A stretch of 64,000 nt of DNA from Mycolicibacterium moriokaense (GTDB lineage Bacteria > Actinomycetota > Actinomycetes > Mycobacteriales > Mycobacteriaceae), in contig NZ_QQBJ01000017.1 of the NCBI RefSeq assembly GCF_003347205.1, positions 62,001 through 126,000 on the forward strand, given 5' to 3'. A program made the translations under genes and the position numbers. Positions 1 to 9,287 of this stretch are shown in pieces (the stretch's first letter is position 1; the number at the start of each line of letters is the position of its first letter). A model generated the notes under the pieces. It was not told the origin of the DNA and did not search any database. It was given only the letters and a program-made list of their open reading frames with translations.

Positions 1-1071
1 CCAGCACCCGGTGATCTGCAGTTGCCGGTAGTCGACGCCGGTGGCCAGGATGACGGCGCGCGCGCCGATGGTGTTGTCGCCGTTGAGCTTGATCGAGTGG
101 GCAGCGCCGACGCCGTTGATCTCGAGCTTGCCCGCCTCCTGGGTGGTGATCACCTCGGCGCCGAAGCGCTCGGCCTGCCGGCGTGCCGACGTGGTCAGCT
201 CGGCGCCCGAGACGCCGGTGGGAAAGCCCAGGTAGTTCTCGATCTTCGAGCTGCGGCCCGCCTGGCCGCCGGTCGACGACTTCTCGATCAGCACCGTCTT
301 GAGACCTTCGGACGCCCCGTACACCGCGGCGGCCAGTCCGGCGGGCCCGCCGCCGATGACGGCGAGGTCGTACATCTCCAGCTGCGGGCTCGTCGACAGG
401 CCCAGCAGGGTGGCGAGTTCGACGTCGGTGGGCGCGACCAGCGTCTCGCCCTTCTCGGTGATGACGACGGGCAGCCGGCTGTCGTCGAGGCCCGCGGCCT
501 CGAGCAGCTGCTGACCTTTCGGCTCCTCGGCGTCGACGGCCCGGAATGAGTACTCGTTGCGCGCCAGGAACTGCCGCACCTCCCACGACCGGTCGCTGTA
601 GCGGTGGCCGATGACCTTGGTGTAGGGCATGCCGCGGTCGCCCGCCGCGCGCCACTCTTCGAGCAGTCCGTCGATCACCGGGTACAACTTCTCCTCCGGT
701 GGGTCCCAGGGCTTGAGCAGGTAGTGGTCGAGGTCGACGACGTTGATGGCATCGATGGCGGCGTGGGTGTCGGCGTAGGCGGTCAACAACACCCGGCGGG
801 CCAGCGGGAAGAAGTCCATCGCCTTTTCGAGAAACTCGATGCCGCTCATCTGTGGCATCCGGTAGTCGGCGACGAACACCGCCACGGTGTCGCCGCGCAG
901 CTTGAGTTCCTTGAGCGTGTCGATCGCATCGGCGCCGGATTCGGCACGCACGATGCGGTAGCGCTCGCCATAATGTCTGCGGAGATCGCGCGCTACTGCG
1001 CGGGACACTGCGGGGTCGTCGTCGACTGTGAGGATTGCGGGTCTTCGGGCCTGATTCTCGGGTTCGGTCAT
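1..1071 (-). CDS. Fused response regulator/thioredoxin-disulfide reductase-like FAD protein (C-terminal part outside window)
   Basis: An open minus-strand frame of 357 codons starts at an ATG at 1071 and runs off the left edge. Residues about 11-125 are a receiver domain with the acidic cluster VDDDP, phosphoacceptor Asp69 (VADYRMP), Thr97 and Lys120 (LLKPWD). Residues about 148-225 resemble a glutaredoxin-like domain, but where a CxxC would sit it reads GHRYSDRSW, with no cysteine. From about residue 233 a thioredoxin-reductase-type FAD domain begins (VIGGGPAGLAAA, then IEKSSTGGQAG). Fusions of this kind are known in actinobacteria and are thought to couple phosphorelay input to redox or sensor output. 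The reductase active-site region is beyond the window, so activity cannot be judged. Confidence 0.88.
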   Translation of the reverse strand, partial: MTEPENQARRPAILTVDDDPAVSRAVARDLRRHYGERYRIVRAESGADAIDTLKELKLRGDTVAVFVADYRMPQMSGIEFLEKAMDFFPLARRVLLTAYADTHAAIDAINVVDLDHYLLKPWDPPEEKLYPVIDGLLEEWRAAGDRGMPYTKVIGHRYSDRSWEVRQFLARNEYSFRAVDAEEPKGQQLLEAAGLDDSRLPVVITEKGETLVAPTDVELATLLGLSTSPQLEMYDLAVIGGGPAGLAAAVYGASEGLKTVLIEKSSTGGQAGRSSKIENYLGFPTGVSGAELTTSARRQAERFGAEVITTQEAGKLEINGVGAAHSIKLNGDNTIGARAVILATGVDYRQLQITGCW

Positions 1072-1168
1072 CGCAATCAAGTATGCGCGCGTTGTCCAGC
1101 GGATATGCCCTCGAGCGGGTGGCGGGGAGGTGGCCGTTCGGCGATTTTGGGGCACGCCGCCGAGCAGG

Positions 1169-1174
1169 TAGTAT
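1169..1174 (+). promoter_or_regulatory. Candidate promoter for the infA ribosomal operon
   Basis: A TAGTAT hexamer at 1169-1174 is preceded 16 nt upstream by TTGGGG (1147-1152), a loose SigA-type -35. It lies in the 273-nt gap between the divergent regulator/reductase gene and infA and would give a leader of about 160 nt. This is pattern matching only. Confidence 0.35.
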
Positions 1175-1344
1175 GGACCAACGGTGCGGCTTCCGCGCCG
1201 GCTCCTGCGTGCCCCAGCTGTGGAATTTCTAGCTACCGGCTCACGTTTTGAAGTCGGAACGAATACTGCGCCGACGATGTTTCCGCCGCTTGCGGCGGCC
1301 GGCGCCAACGAAACCAGACGGACACGGAGGATCTCCGAACAACA

Positions 1345-1566
1345 ATGGCCAAGAAAGATGGTGCCATCGAGGTCGAGGGCCGCGTGGTCGAACCTCTGCC
1401 CAATGCGATGTTCCGCATTGAGCTGGAGAACGGACACAAGGTGCTCGCCCACATCAGCGGCAAGATGCGGCAGCACTACATCCGCATCCTGCCCGAGGAC
1501 CGCGTCGTGGTGGAGCTGTCTCCCTACGACCTGTCCCGGGGCCGCATCGTTTATCGGTACAAGTAA
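1345..1566 (+). CDS. infA: Translation initiation factor IF-1
   Basis: A 73-aa protein beginning [16 protein letters not shown] and containing [16 protein letters not shown]-type and [13 protein letters not shown] segments, the hallmark OB-fold S1-like domain of IF-1 over its whole length. IF-1 binds the 30S A site and works with IF-2 and IF-3 during initiation. It opens the cluster infA-rpmJ-rpsM-rpsK-rpsD-rpoA-rplQ, the standard actinobacterial order. A purine-rich GGAGGA lies about 13 nt before the ATG, somewhat far for a Shine-Dalgarno. Confidence 0.97.
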
Positions 1567-1605
1567 CCCAGTCCAGACCTAGAGACACAGAAGGATCGAC
1601 GAGCC

Positions 1606-1719
1606 GTGAAGGTGAACCCGAGCGTCAAGCCCATTTGCGATAAGTGCAGGGTGATCCGCCGGCATGGGCGGGTCATGGTGATCTGCTCCGATCCGCGGCA
1701 CAAGCAGCGGCAGGGCTGA
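1606..1719 (+). CDS. rpmJ: 50S ribosomal protein L36 (zinc-binding form)
   Basis: A 37-codon gene from a GTG at 1606 to a TGA at 1717-1719. The product starts [14 protein letters not shown] and ends DPRHKQRQG. It carries the Cys11-x2-Cys14...Cys27...His32 ribbon that binds zinc, so it is the C+ paralogue. Mycobacteria often carry a second, cysteine-free L36 under Zur control elsewhere; none is in this window. It lies 39 nt after infA in the same operon. Confidence 0.95.
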
Positions 1720-1866
1720 AAGTCTTCCGCTCTACACAACTGAATGACGAAATCCCAGTACCACTGAGCGGGGACGCCGCTCACCACGTCCGGCACGGAG
1801 GCCGGACCCTGCGAGGCAGGAACGGACTGGGACCAGACCTCCGCAACGAAGAAGGAACACACCACT

Positions 1867-2241
1867 GTGGCACGTCTAGTGGGCGTCGACCTCCCGCGCG
1901 ACAAGCGCATGGAGATCGCGCTGACCTACATCTACGGCGTCGGCCGTACTCGCTCCCAGGAGATCCTGGAGGCCACCGGCATCAGCCGGGACCTGCGCAC
2001 CAAGGACCTGACCGACGATCAGGTGACCCAGCTGCGCGACTACATCGAGGGCAACCTCAAGGTGGAGGGCGATCTGCGCCGTGAGGTGCAGGCCGATATC
2101 CGCCGCAAGATCGAGATCGGCTGCTACCAAGGCATTCGGCACCGCCGCGGCCTGCCGGTGCGCGGCCAGCGGACCAAGACCAACGCGCGCACCCGCAAGG
2201 GCCCCAAGCGCACCATCGCCGGCAAGAAGAAGGCCAGGTAA
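1867..2241 (+). CDS. rpsM: 30S ribosomal protein S13
   Basis: A 124-aa protein starting [19 protein letters not shown] with the H2TH-type fold and the conserved C-terminal [18 protein letters not shown] tail, which contacts tRNA and the 50S bridge. The GTG start at 1867 is chosen because it gives the canonical N-terminus. It follows rpmJ by 147 nt and precedes rpsK by 6 nt, so it is cotranscribed with rpsK-rpsD-rpoA-rplQ. Confidence 0.97.
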   Translation: MARLVGVDLPRDKRMEIALTYIYGVGRTRSQEILEATGISRDLRTKDLTDDQVTQLRDYIEGNLKVEGDLRREVQADIRRKIEIGCYQGIRHRRGLPVRGQRTKTNARTRKGPKRTIAGKKKAR

Positions 2242-2247
2242 CCCCGG

Positions 2248-2664
2248 ATGGCACAAGCAAAGAAGGGCGGCGCTGCACCCAAGAAGGGGCAGAAGACCCG
2301 TCGTCGGGAAAAGAAGAACGTCCCGCACGGCGCCGCGCACATCAAGAGCACGTTCAACAACACGATCGTGTCGATCACCGATCCGCAGGGCAACGTCATC
2401 GCCTGGGCGTCCTCGGGCCACGTCGGCTTCAAGGGCTCGCGCAAGTCGACGCCGTTCGCCGCTCAGCTCGCCGCCGAGAACGCCGCCCGCAAGGCGCAGG
2501 AGCACGGCGTGAAGAAGGTCGACGTGTTCGTGAAGGGCCCGGGTTCGGGCCGCGAGACCGCGATCCGGTCGCTGCAGGCCGCCGGCCTCGAGGTCGGTGC
2601 CATCTCTGACGTCACCCCGCAGCCGCACAACGGCTGCCGTCCGCCCAAGCGGCGCCGGGTCTAG
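2248..2664 (+). CDS. rpsK: 30S ribosomal protein S11
   Basis: A 138-aa protein with a Lys-rich N-terminus ([15 protein letters not shown]) followed by the conserved S11 core [19 protein letters not shown] and the C-terminal [17 protein letters not shown]11 sits on the 30S platform. The start is 6 nt after the rpsM stop and rpsD follows 15 nt downstream behind a strong AGGGAGG site. Confidence 0.97.
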   Translation: MAQAKKGGAAPKKGQKTRRREKKNVPHGAAHIKSTFNNTIVSITDPQGNVIAWASSGHVGFKGSRKSTPFAAQLAAENAARKAQEHGVKKVDVFVKGPGSGRETAIRSLQAAGLEVGAISDVTPQPHNGCRPPKRRRV

Positions 2665-2679
2665 GGAGGATAAGAACTC

Positions 2680-3285
2680 ATGGCTCGTTACACCGGACCC
2701 GCAACGCGCAAGTCGCGCCGCCTCGGCGTCGACCTCGTCGGCGGCGACCAGGCTTTCGAGAAGCGGCCCTATCCGCCAGGCCAGCACGGCCGGGCGCGGA
2801 TCAAGGAAAGCGAATACCGCCAGCAGCTGCAGGAGAAGCAGAAGGCCCGCTTCACCTACGGCGTGATGGAGAAGCAGTTCCGCCGCTACTACGAAGAGGC
2901 GGTTCGCCAGGACGGCAAGACGGGTGACAACCTGCTGCGCATCCTGGAGAGCCGGCTGGACAACGTCGTGTACCGCGCCGGGCTGGCGCGCACCCGCCGG
3001 ATGGCCCGCCAGCTGGTCAGCCACGGACACTTCACCGTCAACGGTGTCAAGGTCGACATCCCGAGCTTCCGGGTGTCGCAGTACGACATCATCGACGTCA
3101 AGGACAAGTCGATCAACACGCTTCCGTTCGAGGTCGCCCGGCAGACGGCGGGCGAGCGTCCGATCCCGGGTTGGCTGCAGGTCGTCGGGGAGCGCCAGCG
3201 CATCCTCGTGCACCAGTTGCCCGAGCGCGCGCAGATCGACATCCCGCTCACCGAGCAGCTGATCGTCGAGCTCTACTCGAAGTAA
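2680..3285 (+). CDS. rpsD: 30S ribosomal protein S4
   Basis: A 201-aa protein starting MARYTGPATRKSRRLG, with the S4 N-domain and an S4 RNA-binding domain around residues 90-155 (RLDNVVYRAGLARTRRMARQ). The N-terminus has no zinc-binding cysteines, the usual state for the mycobacterial protein. S4 is a primary 16S rRNA binder. It sits directly upstream of rpoA, and an AGGGAGGA site precedes its ATG. Confidence 0.97.
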   Translation: MARYTGPATRKSRRLGVDLVGGDQAFEKRPYPPGQHGRARIKESEYRQQLQEKQKARFTYGVMEKQFRRYYEEAVRQDGKTGDNLLRILESRLDNVVYRAGLARTRRMARQLVSHGHFTVNGVKVDIPSFRVSQYDIIDVKDKSINTLPFEVARQTAGERPIPGWLQVVGERQRILVHQLPERAQIDIPLTEQLIVELYSK

Positions 3286-3333
3286 GGCTTCCCGGCCGTC
3301 CGGATGACGGAAGGGATTTGCGGCATCAAATAG

Positions 3334-4413
<1,080 letters not shown>

Positions 4414-4473
4414 AGAAAAACCGTCCCGGTCCTACCTGATACGGGGGCCGGCCCCATTTAGGAGATAGTCGCA

Positions 4474-5088
4474 ATGCCCAAGCCCACAAAGGGTCGCCGC
4501 CTCGGCGGGTCGTCCTCACACCAGAAGGCGCTGCTGGCCAACCTGGCCACGTCGCTGTTCGAGCACGGCCGGATCAAGACCACCGAGCCCAAGGCGCGGG
4601 CACTGCGGCCCTACGCGGAGAAGCTGATCACCCACGCCAAGAAGGGCACGCTGCACAACCGGCGTGAGGTGCTCAAGAAGATCCGCGACAAGGATGTCGT
4701 GCACACCTTGTTCGCCGAGATCGGGCCGTTCTACGCCGACCGCAACGGCGGCTACACCCGCATCATCAAGGTGGAGGCGCGCCAGGGCGACAACGCCCCG
4801 ATGGCCGTCATCGAACTGGTGCGGGAGAAGACGGTGACGTCCGAGGCGAACCGCGCACGTCGGAGCCGCTCCGGCGGCGACGTCGGATCGGGCGCGGATG
4901 CGGCCAAGAAGGCGGCGCCTGTCGCGGCTCCGGCCGTCGAGGAGGCTCCGGCGGAGGAGACGCCCGCCGAAGAGTCGGTCGACGAGGTCAAGGCCGAGGA
5001 CGAGGCCATCGAGGAGGCGCAGACGGCCGAGGCTGCCGAAGAGGTGGCCGAGGAAGCCGAAGCCGACAAGGATGACGACAAGTCCTAG
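4474..5088 (+). CDS. rplQ: 50S ribosomal protein L17 with long acidic C-terminal extension
   Basis: Residues 1-about 120 are the conserved L17 core ([20 protein letters not shown], then [30 protein letters not shown]). From about residue 125 to 204 there is an Ala/Glu/Asp-rich tail (repeats of the type [12 protein letters not shown]). Extended tails of this sort are common in mycobacterial L17 and probably disordered. It follows rpoA by 60 nt behind a TTTAGGAG site. Confidence 0.97.
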   Translation: MPKPTKGRRLGGSSSHQKALLANLATSLFEHGRIKTTEPKARALRPYAEKLITHAKKGTLHNRREVLKKIRDKDVVHTLFAEIGPFYADRNGGYTRIIKVEARQGDNAPMAVIELVREKTVTSEANRARRSRSGGDVGSGADAAKKAAPVAAPAVEEAPAEETPAEESVDEVKAEDEAIEEAQTAEAAEEVAEEAEADKDDDKS

Positions 5089-5095
5089 TAGTGCT

Positions 5096-5965
5096 GTGAA
5101 CGAGCCCGCCATCGACTCCGGTGGCGGGCTTGTTCGTCTGCGCCTCGATATCGCCTACGACGGAACCGAATTCGCGGGCTGGGCGGCTCAGGCCGGGCAG
5201 CGCACGGTCGCGGGGGTGCTCGACGACGCGTTGACGACGGTGTTCCGCGCGCCGGTTCAGTTGCGCGCCGCGGGGCGCACCGACACCGGCGTGCACGCCG
5301 TCGGCCAGGTGGCCCACGTCGACGTGCCCGCCGACGCGATCCCGCATGCCTACCCGCGGACCAGCCGCCCCGGTGACACCGAGTTCCTGCCGCTGGTGCG
5401 CCGCTTGTCGCGGCTGCTGCCCGCCGACGTCAGGGTCCGCGATATCGGCCGGGCGCCAGCGGGTTTCGACGCCCGGTTCTCGGCGCTGCGGCGCCACTAC
5501 ACCTACCGGCTGTCCACCGCCCCGTACGGCGTGGAACCGCAGGAGGCGCGCTACGTGACGGCGTGGCCGCGCCCGCTGGACGTCGACGCGATGACGGCGG
5601 CGTCCGGCCACCTCGTCGGCCTGAACGACTTCGCCGCGTTCTGCAGGCATCGGGAGGGCGCCACCACGATCCGTGATCTGCAGCGGCTGGACTGGTCGCG
5701 GTCGGGGGATGTGATCACCGCCCACGTCACCGCCGACGCATTCTGCTGGTCTATGGTGCGCTCGCTGGTCGGGGCGCTGCTGGCGGTCGGGGAGGGACGG
5801 CGCGAGCCGGCCTGGTGCGCAGGCTTGCTGACCGCGTCGCGGCGTTCCAGCGACTTCGCCGCGGCGCCGCCGCAGGGCCTGACGCTCGTCGGTGTCGACT
5901 ATCCGCCCGACGACCAACTCGAGGCGCGCATCGCGGTCACCCGCGACCTGCGCCGGATCGACTAG
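5096..5965 (+). CDS. truA: tRNA pseudouridine(38-40) synthase TruA
   Basis: The product is 289 aa. The first clear homology is [20 protein letters not shown]. The catalytic Asp is in [15 protein letters not shown] (around residue 62), followed by [14 protein letters not shown] and [15 protein letters not shown]. It modifies U38-40 of tRNA anticodon arms. The start is a GTG at 5096, 8 nt after the rplQ stop, because no usable start codon exists between it and the conserved core. A terminator-like hairpin lies within its first dozen codons (5103-5130), which may lower its expression relative to the ribosomal genes upstream. Confidence 0.95.
   Translation: MNEPAIDSGGGLVRLRLDIAYDGTEFAGWAAQAGQRTVAGVLDDALTTVFRAPVQLRAAGRTDTGVHAVGQVAHVDVPADAIPHAYPRTSRPGDTEFLPLVRRLSRLLPADVRVRDIGRAPAGFDARFSALRRHYTYRLSTAPYGVEPQEARYVTAWPRPLDVDAMTAASGHLVGLNDFAAFCRHREGATTIRDLQRLDWSRSGDVITAHVTADAFCWSMVRSLVGALLAVGEGRREPAWCAGLLTASRRSSDFAAAPPQGLTLVGVDYPPDDQLEARIAVTRDLRRID
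5103..5130 (+). terminator. Terminator-like hairpin inside the 5' end of truA
   Basis: A perfect 9-bp stem, AGCCCGCCA (5103-5111) with TGGCGGGCT (5122-5130), and a 10-nt loop, followed by TGTTCGTC. It begins 15 nt after the rplQ stop and overlaps the first codons of truA, so it could attenuate read-through into truA. Confidence 0.5.
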
Positions 5966-6001
5966 CGCCGGCCTGCCACCTGCCACCTGCCCGTGCACTT
6001 G

Positions 6002-6063
6002 CCCGCGAGCGCGCAACCAGGTACGGAAAATGCCGAAACCGTACAAGGACGAGCGCTCGCGGG
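6002..6063. terminator. Bidirectional terminator/cruciform between truA and the cutinase gene
   Basis: An outer perfect 11-bp stem, CCCGCGAGCGC (6002-6012) with GCGCTCGCGGG (6053-6063), encloses a second 6-bp stem GTACGG (6021-6026)/CCGTAC (6039-6044). It lies between two convergent genes (stops at 5965 and 6071), the expected place for a shared terminator. Confidence 0.65.
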
Positions 6064-6070
6064 ACAAAAG

Positions 6071-6748
6071 CTAGAGCCTGGCGGCGACGAAGTCGGCGGC
6101 CTGATTCACCATGCCCGCGTTGATGTACGCCTGGGCGGCGTGGTCCACCCAGTTCTTCTCCCACGTGTTCGGGTCCGCGGGATTGCAGATCGGGTCGGCG
6201 CCGTGGCACAACTCGATGGTGCGCTCGGAGTACACCGGGTTGAAGTTTGTGATCGGGCCGACCCACGCCGAGCCGTTACCGAACAGGGCGACCGCGGCGA
6301 TCTTCTGGTCCATGCCGGCGGGCAACGGGTTGTCGAAGGTGAAGAAGGAGAACGGGAGGGCCAGCACCACGTCGGTGACGGCGGCGCCCAGCGAATAGCC
6401 GCCGAGAACCAGGCGGGTGTCCGGGCAGTTGCTGGCCATGCTCTGGATGTGTGCGCTCATGTCGTTGGCGCCGACGTCGATCTCGTTGTCGGCCGGATAG
6501 CGGACGGCGTACACGCCGATGTTCTTGTTCACCTTCGACCGCAGCGCGCTGATGAAGGCGTTGCCGATCGCCCCGACGCCCGGTGACTCGAGACGCCCAC
6601 GCGCGAAGACGACCTCGACCTGCGGACACGCCGCCGACGCGACGGGGACGGGTGCGGCGGGCAGGGCCGACGGGCCGACGAGCAGGCCTGCGGCAATCAG
6701 GGTCGCTGTGGTCGCGGCGACGACGCCGCGCCGAATGCGATGACCCAT
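6071..6748 (-). CDS. Secreted cutinase-like serine hydrolase (first of three)
   Basis: A signal peptide (MGHRIRRGVVAATTATLIAA, ending near ASAA) is followed by a cutinase-fold domain: CPQVEVVFARGR, nucleophile elbow GYSLGAA, and the Asp-containing loop CHGADPIC with a downstream His (WVDHAAQAY). The family hydrolyses ester lipids or polyesters and is exported; some mycobacterial members are phospholipases or thioesterases. The elbow has Leu where GYSQG is usual, and FARGR replaces FARGT. A GTG 30 nt upstream (6778) is an alternative start; 6748 gives the cleaner signal peptide. It is the last of three same-strand cutinase genes next to ESX-4, as cut3/cut4 are in M. tuberculosis. Confidence 0.9.
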   Translation of the reverse strand: MGHRIRRGVVAATTATLIAAGLLVGPSALPAAPVPVASAACPQVEVVFARGRLESPGVGAIGNAFISALRSKVNKNIGVYAVRYPADNEIDVGANDMSAHIQSMASNCPDTRLVLGGYSLGAAVTDVVLALPFSFFTFDNPLPAGMDQKIAAVALFGNGSAWVGPITNFNPVYSERTIELCHGADPICNPADPNTWEKNWVDHAAQAYINAGMVNQAADFVAARL

Positions 6749-6827
6749 GCTGGTGCGCTCAACACGACTGATCACCACGCCGATGTTAGCCGACGAATTG
6801 ACGGACCCGTTCCTGTCGACGTGTGAG

Positions 6828-7472
6828 CTACACCCGGCCGGCGACGAAGTCGGCGGCGGTGTTCACCAGTCCGCCCGTGTAGCTGGGGGAGCGGTGTGCG
6901 GCGACGCTCTGTCCGTCGGTCTGGCAGATCGGGTCGCCGCCGTTGCAGAGGTCGATGGCCCGTCCGCCCCAGACCGGGCTCATCGTCAGCGGCAGCCCCA
7001 GCTTGGCCGACGGGTTCCCGAACACCGCGATCGCGGCGACGAAGTCGGGCGCGTTGGGCGGTAGTGGGTTGTTGAACCCGACTGCCGGAATGGGGACCGC
7101 GGCAATGACATCCATCACGGCTGCGCCCTGCGAGTAGCCGCCGAGCACCAGCCTGGTGTTCGGGCAGGCGCCCATCATGTACTGCACGTGCGCGCTGGCG
7201 TCGTTGGCGCCGTCTGCCGCGGCGAGGAAGTCGTAGTCGGCCGGGTAGTTCACCGCGTACGAGCCGACCGACCTGCCGCCGACCTTGGACTGCAGAGCGC
7301 CGACGAACGCATTCCCGACGGCTCCGAGCCCAGGACTGTCGTCGGTGCCGCGGGCGAAGATCACCTCGATGTCGGGACAGTCGGCGGATGCGACCGGCGC
7401 GAACACGATCGACGGGGCGACGGCCGCGACGGCGCCGAGGAGTAAGGCAGCTGTTTTCTCAACTACGCGCAT
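6828..7472 (-). CDS. Secreted cutinase-like serine hydrolase (second of three)
   Basis: The 214-aa product has a signal peptide (MRVVEKTAALLLGAVAAVAP, cleavage near ASADC). The mature domain has CPDIEVIFARGTDDSPGLG, nucleophile elbow GYSQGAA, GGDPICQTDG and AAHRSPSY, giving the Ser-Asp-His triad and paired cysteines of cutinases. The ATG at 7472 is chosen because a GAAGGG site overlapping the end of the upstream cutinase gene precedes it and only 7 nt separate the genes. Longer in-frame starts would read back into that gene. Confidence 0.92.
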   Translation of the reverse strand: MRVVEKTAALLLGAVAAVAPSIVFAPVASADCPDIEVIFARGTDDSPGLGAVGNAFVGALQSKVGGRSVGSYAVNYPADYDFLAAADGANDASAHVQYMMGACPNTRLVLGGYSQGAAVMDVIAAVPIPAVGFNNPLPPNAPDFVAAIAVFGNPSAKLGLPLTMSPVWGGRAIDLCNGGDPICQTDGQSVAAHRSPSYTGGLVNTAADFVAGRV

Positions 7473-7479
7473 CTTGTCT

Positions 7480-8166
7480 TTATACCCTTCCGGCTGCGAA
7501 ACCGGCCGCCTGTTGCGCCATCGCATCCTCGTAACCCCTGTGGGCGAGCGGGTTTCGCCCGCCGGAACAGATCGGGTCGCCGTCCTTGCACAGATCGATC
7601 GCCCTGTCGGCGAACATGCCCGCGGCGTTCAGCGGATTGCCGAATTTCGTTGCGGGATTGCCGAATGCGGCCACCGCCGCCACCATCACCGCGGCGGCCG
7701 GCGACAGGGGCGGCGCCGATCCGATGCTGCCGATCTTGTTGCCGAGCGGTGGGACTCCCGCCAGCATGTCCATCACCGCCGCGCCCTGCGAATAGCCGCC
7801 CAGCACCAGCCTGGTCGACGGGCACGATGCCGCCATCGACGAGATGTGGTTGGCCGCGTCGGCGGCGCCGTCGGCGGCGGTCAGGAAGTCGTAGTCGGCC
7901 GGATAGTTCACCGCGTAGGAGCCGACGGTGCGACCGCCGACCTGTCCGCTCAGCGCGTCGGTGAAGGCCTGGCCCACCCGGCCGATGCCCACAGGCTCGC
8001 CGGTGCCGCGTGCGAAGACGACCTCGATGTCCGGGCACGGCACGGCCGACGCGGTCGGTGCGGCGATGACGGCCGAGGCCGCGGCGCCGATGGCGGACAG
8101 GATGGCGGCCCCCCGGGCCAAGCTACGTGGCAAAGTCACGCGGCCATATTTCCACACCCGGGTCAC
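7480..8166 (-). CDS. Secreted cutinase-like serine hydrolase (third of three)
   Basis: An N-terminal signal (LPRSLARGAAILSAIGAAAS, ending ASAVPC) leads a cutinase domain: CPDIEVVFARGTGEPVGIG, GYSQGAAVMD, then LCKDGDPIC and LAHRGYED for the Asp and His of the triad. The sequence is close to the second copy (shared YAVNYPADYDFL), suggesting a local duplication. The start may be the GTG at 8166 or a GTG at 8139, which has GGAAA nearby; the signal peptide is intact from either. It is upstream of and probably cotranscribed with the second copy, and 6 nt downstream of the EamA transporter gene. Confidence 0.9.
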   Translation of the reverse strand: MTRVWKYGRVTLPRSLARGAAILSAIGAAASAVIAAPTASAVPCPDIEVVFARGTGEPVGIGRVGQAFTDALSGQVGGRTVGSYAVNYPADYDFLTAADGAADAANHISSMAASCPSTRLVLGGYSQGAAVMDMLAGVPPLGNKIGSIGSAPPLSPAAAVMVAAVAAFGNPATKFGNPLNAAGMFADRAIDLCKDGDPICSGGRNPLAHRGYEDAMAQQAAGFAAGRV

Positions 8167-8172
8167 AGGTGG

Positions 8173-9195
8173 CTAACCGTTTGCCCTGCTGCAAGGGGTC
8201 AGGTCCGCGACGGCGCCGCCATCCGGCCAGGTCGCGGCGTCGACCTTCTCGCCGCGGTCGCCCTGGCGTGCCAGCGCGAGGCCGACCAGCACGACGGCGC
8301 CCCCGACTGCCTGCGTCAATGTCACGGCCTGGCCCAGCAGCAGCCACGCAGCCAGCACCGCGAACATCACCTCGGACAGCCCGACCAGCGACGCGAACCT
8401 GGGCCGCAGCCGCGCGATGCCCATGATGCCCAGCGTGTAGGCGATTGCTGTGGTGATCACGCCGAGCGCGATCACCGGGATTACCGGAGACATCGTCAAC
8501 CCCGCGACGACGGTGTCGTTTGTGGTGAACGTCAGCGGCATCACGCCGAGCACGCCGAGCGCACCGGTGGTCGTCGCGCCGATGATCAGCCCGCCCGCGG
8601 CGAGCGTGATCGAGTGCAGGCTGCCCTCCTCGGAGCTGTCGGCGCTGACCTCGTCGCTCATCATGAAGTAGCTCGCGGCGCACACGGCCGCGGCGAGGCC
8701 CCATGCGACGCCGGCGGCGTTGATGTGCGCGCCGGCGAAAACGTCGAGCACCAACATGATCCCGGCGACCGCCAGCGCGACACCGGCCAGTGTCAGGTTG
8801 GTGGGCCTGCGGCGGGTGGTCACCCACAGCCAGCCGACGACGAGCACCGGTGCGGTGTACTCCAACAGCAGGGCCACGCCGACGGACAGATGCGCGACGG
8901 CGTTGTAGTAGCACAGCTGGGCACCGGCGATCGGGAACAGGCCGTAGGCGATCACCGTCCTGCGGTGCGCGATCGCCTCACGGATCCAGCCGGGCCGCAC
9001 GATGAAGGCGAACACCGCCATCGCGACCGCGCCGACCGCCATGCGTGCAGTGACGGCGCCGGTGGGGCTCCAGCCCGCGTTCATCAGCGCCTTGGCCAGC
9101 GGCCCCGACATGCCGAAGCTCAGCGCGGAGGCGACGGCGAACACCAGACCGAGACGGAAGTGGTCGACGCCCCTGATGGGTTGGGTCGCGGTCAC
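8173..9195 (-). CDS. EamA/DMT-family transporter
   Basis: A 340-aa polytopic membrane protein with about ten hydrophobic segments arranged as two EamA repeats: FAVASALSFGMSGPLAKALM in the first and AAAVCAASYFMM in the second. The family exports small metabolites or amino acids; the substrate is not visible here. A GGAGG lies just upstream of the GTG start. It is divergent from the CGNR regulator gene across a 65-nt gap and ends 6 nt before the cutinase genes, so all four could be one transcript. Confidence 0.9.
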   Translation of the reverse strand: MTATQPIRGVDHFRLGLVFAVASALSFGMSGPLAKALMNAGWSPTGAVTARMAVGAVAMAVFAFIVRPGWIREAIAHRRTVIAYGLFPIAGAQLCYYNAVAHLSVGVALLLEYTAPVLVVGWLWVTTRRRPTNLTLAGVALAVAGIMLVLDVFAGAHINAAGVAWGLAAAVCAASYFMMSDEVSADSSEEGSLHSITLAAGGLIIGATTTGALGVLGVMPLTFTTNDTVVAGLTMSPVIPVIALGVITTAIAYTLGIMGIARLRPRFASLVGLSEVMFAVLAAWLLLGQAVTLTQAVGGAVVLVGLALARQGDRGEKVDAATWPDGGAVADLTPCSRANG

Positions 9196-9233
9196 CTGTC
9201 ACCTCCGTCATGTAATGAGTAAAATGAATATTG

Positions 9234-9287
9234 GTCATGACACTAGCCGGAGGGGAGGTCATGAGTCAAATGATTTTCAGTCATGAC
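9234..9287. promoter_or_regulatory. Repeated palindrome GTCATGAC: operator candidate for the EamA/CGNR divergent region
   Basis: The perfect 8-bp palindrome GTCATGAC occurs at 9234-9241 and 9280-9287, each followed by AC (GTCATGACAC), with centres 46 bp apart. A related GTCAT lies near 9207. The first copy is between the divergent genes and the second covers codons 7-9 of the regulator gene, a layout that fits autoregulation. Confidence 0.4.

Noticed and set aside
7285-9222. 645-aa plus-strand open frame across the cutinases and EamA gene
   Set aside because: It is His/Arg/Gln/Gly-rich with no domain, and the minus-strand genes there have clear motifs and signal peptides.
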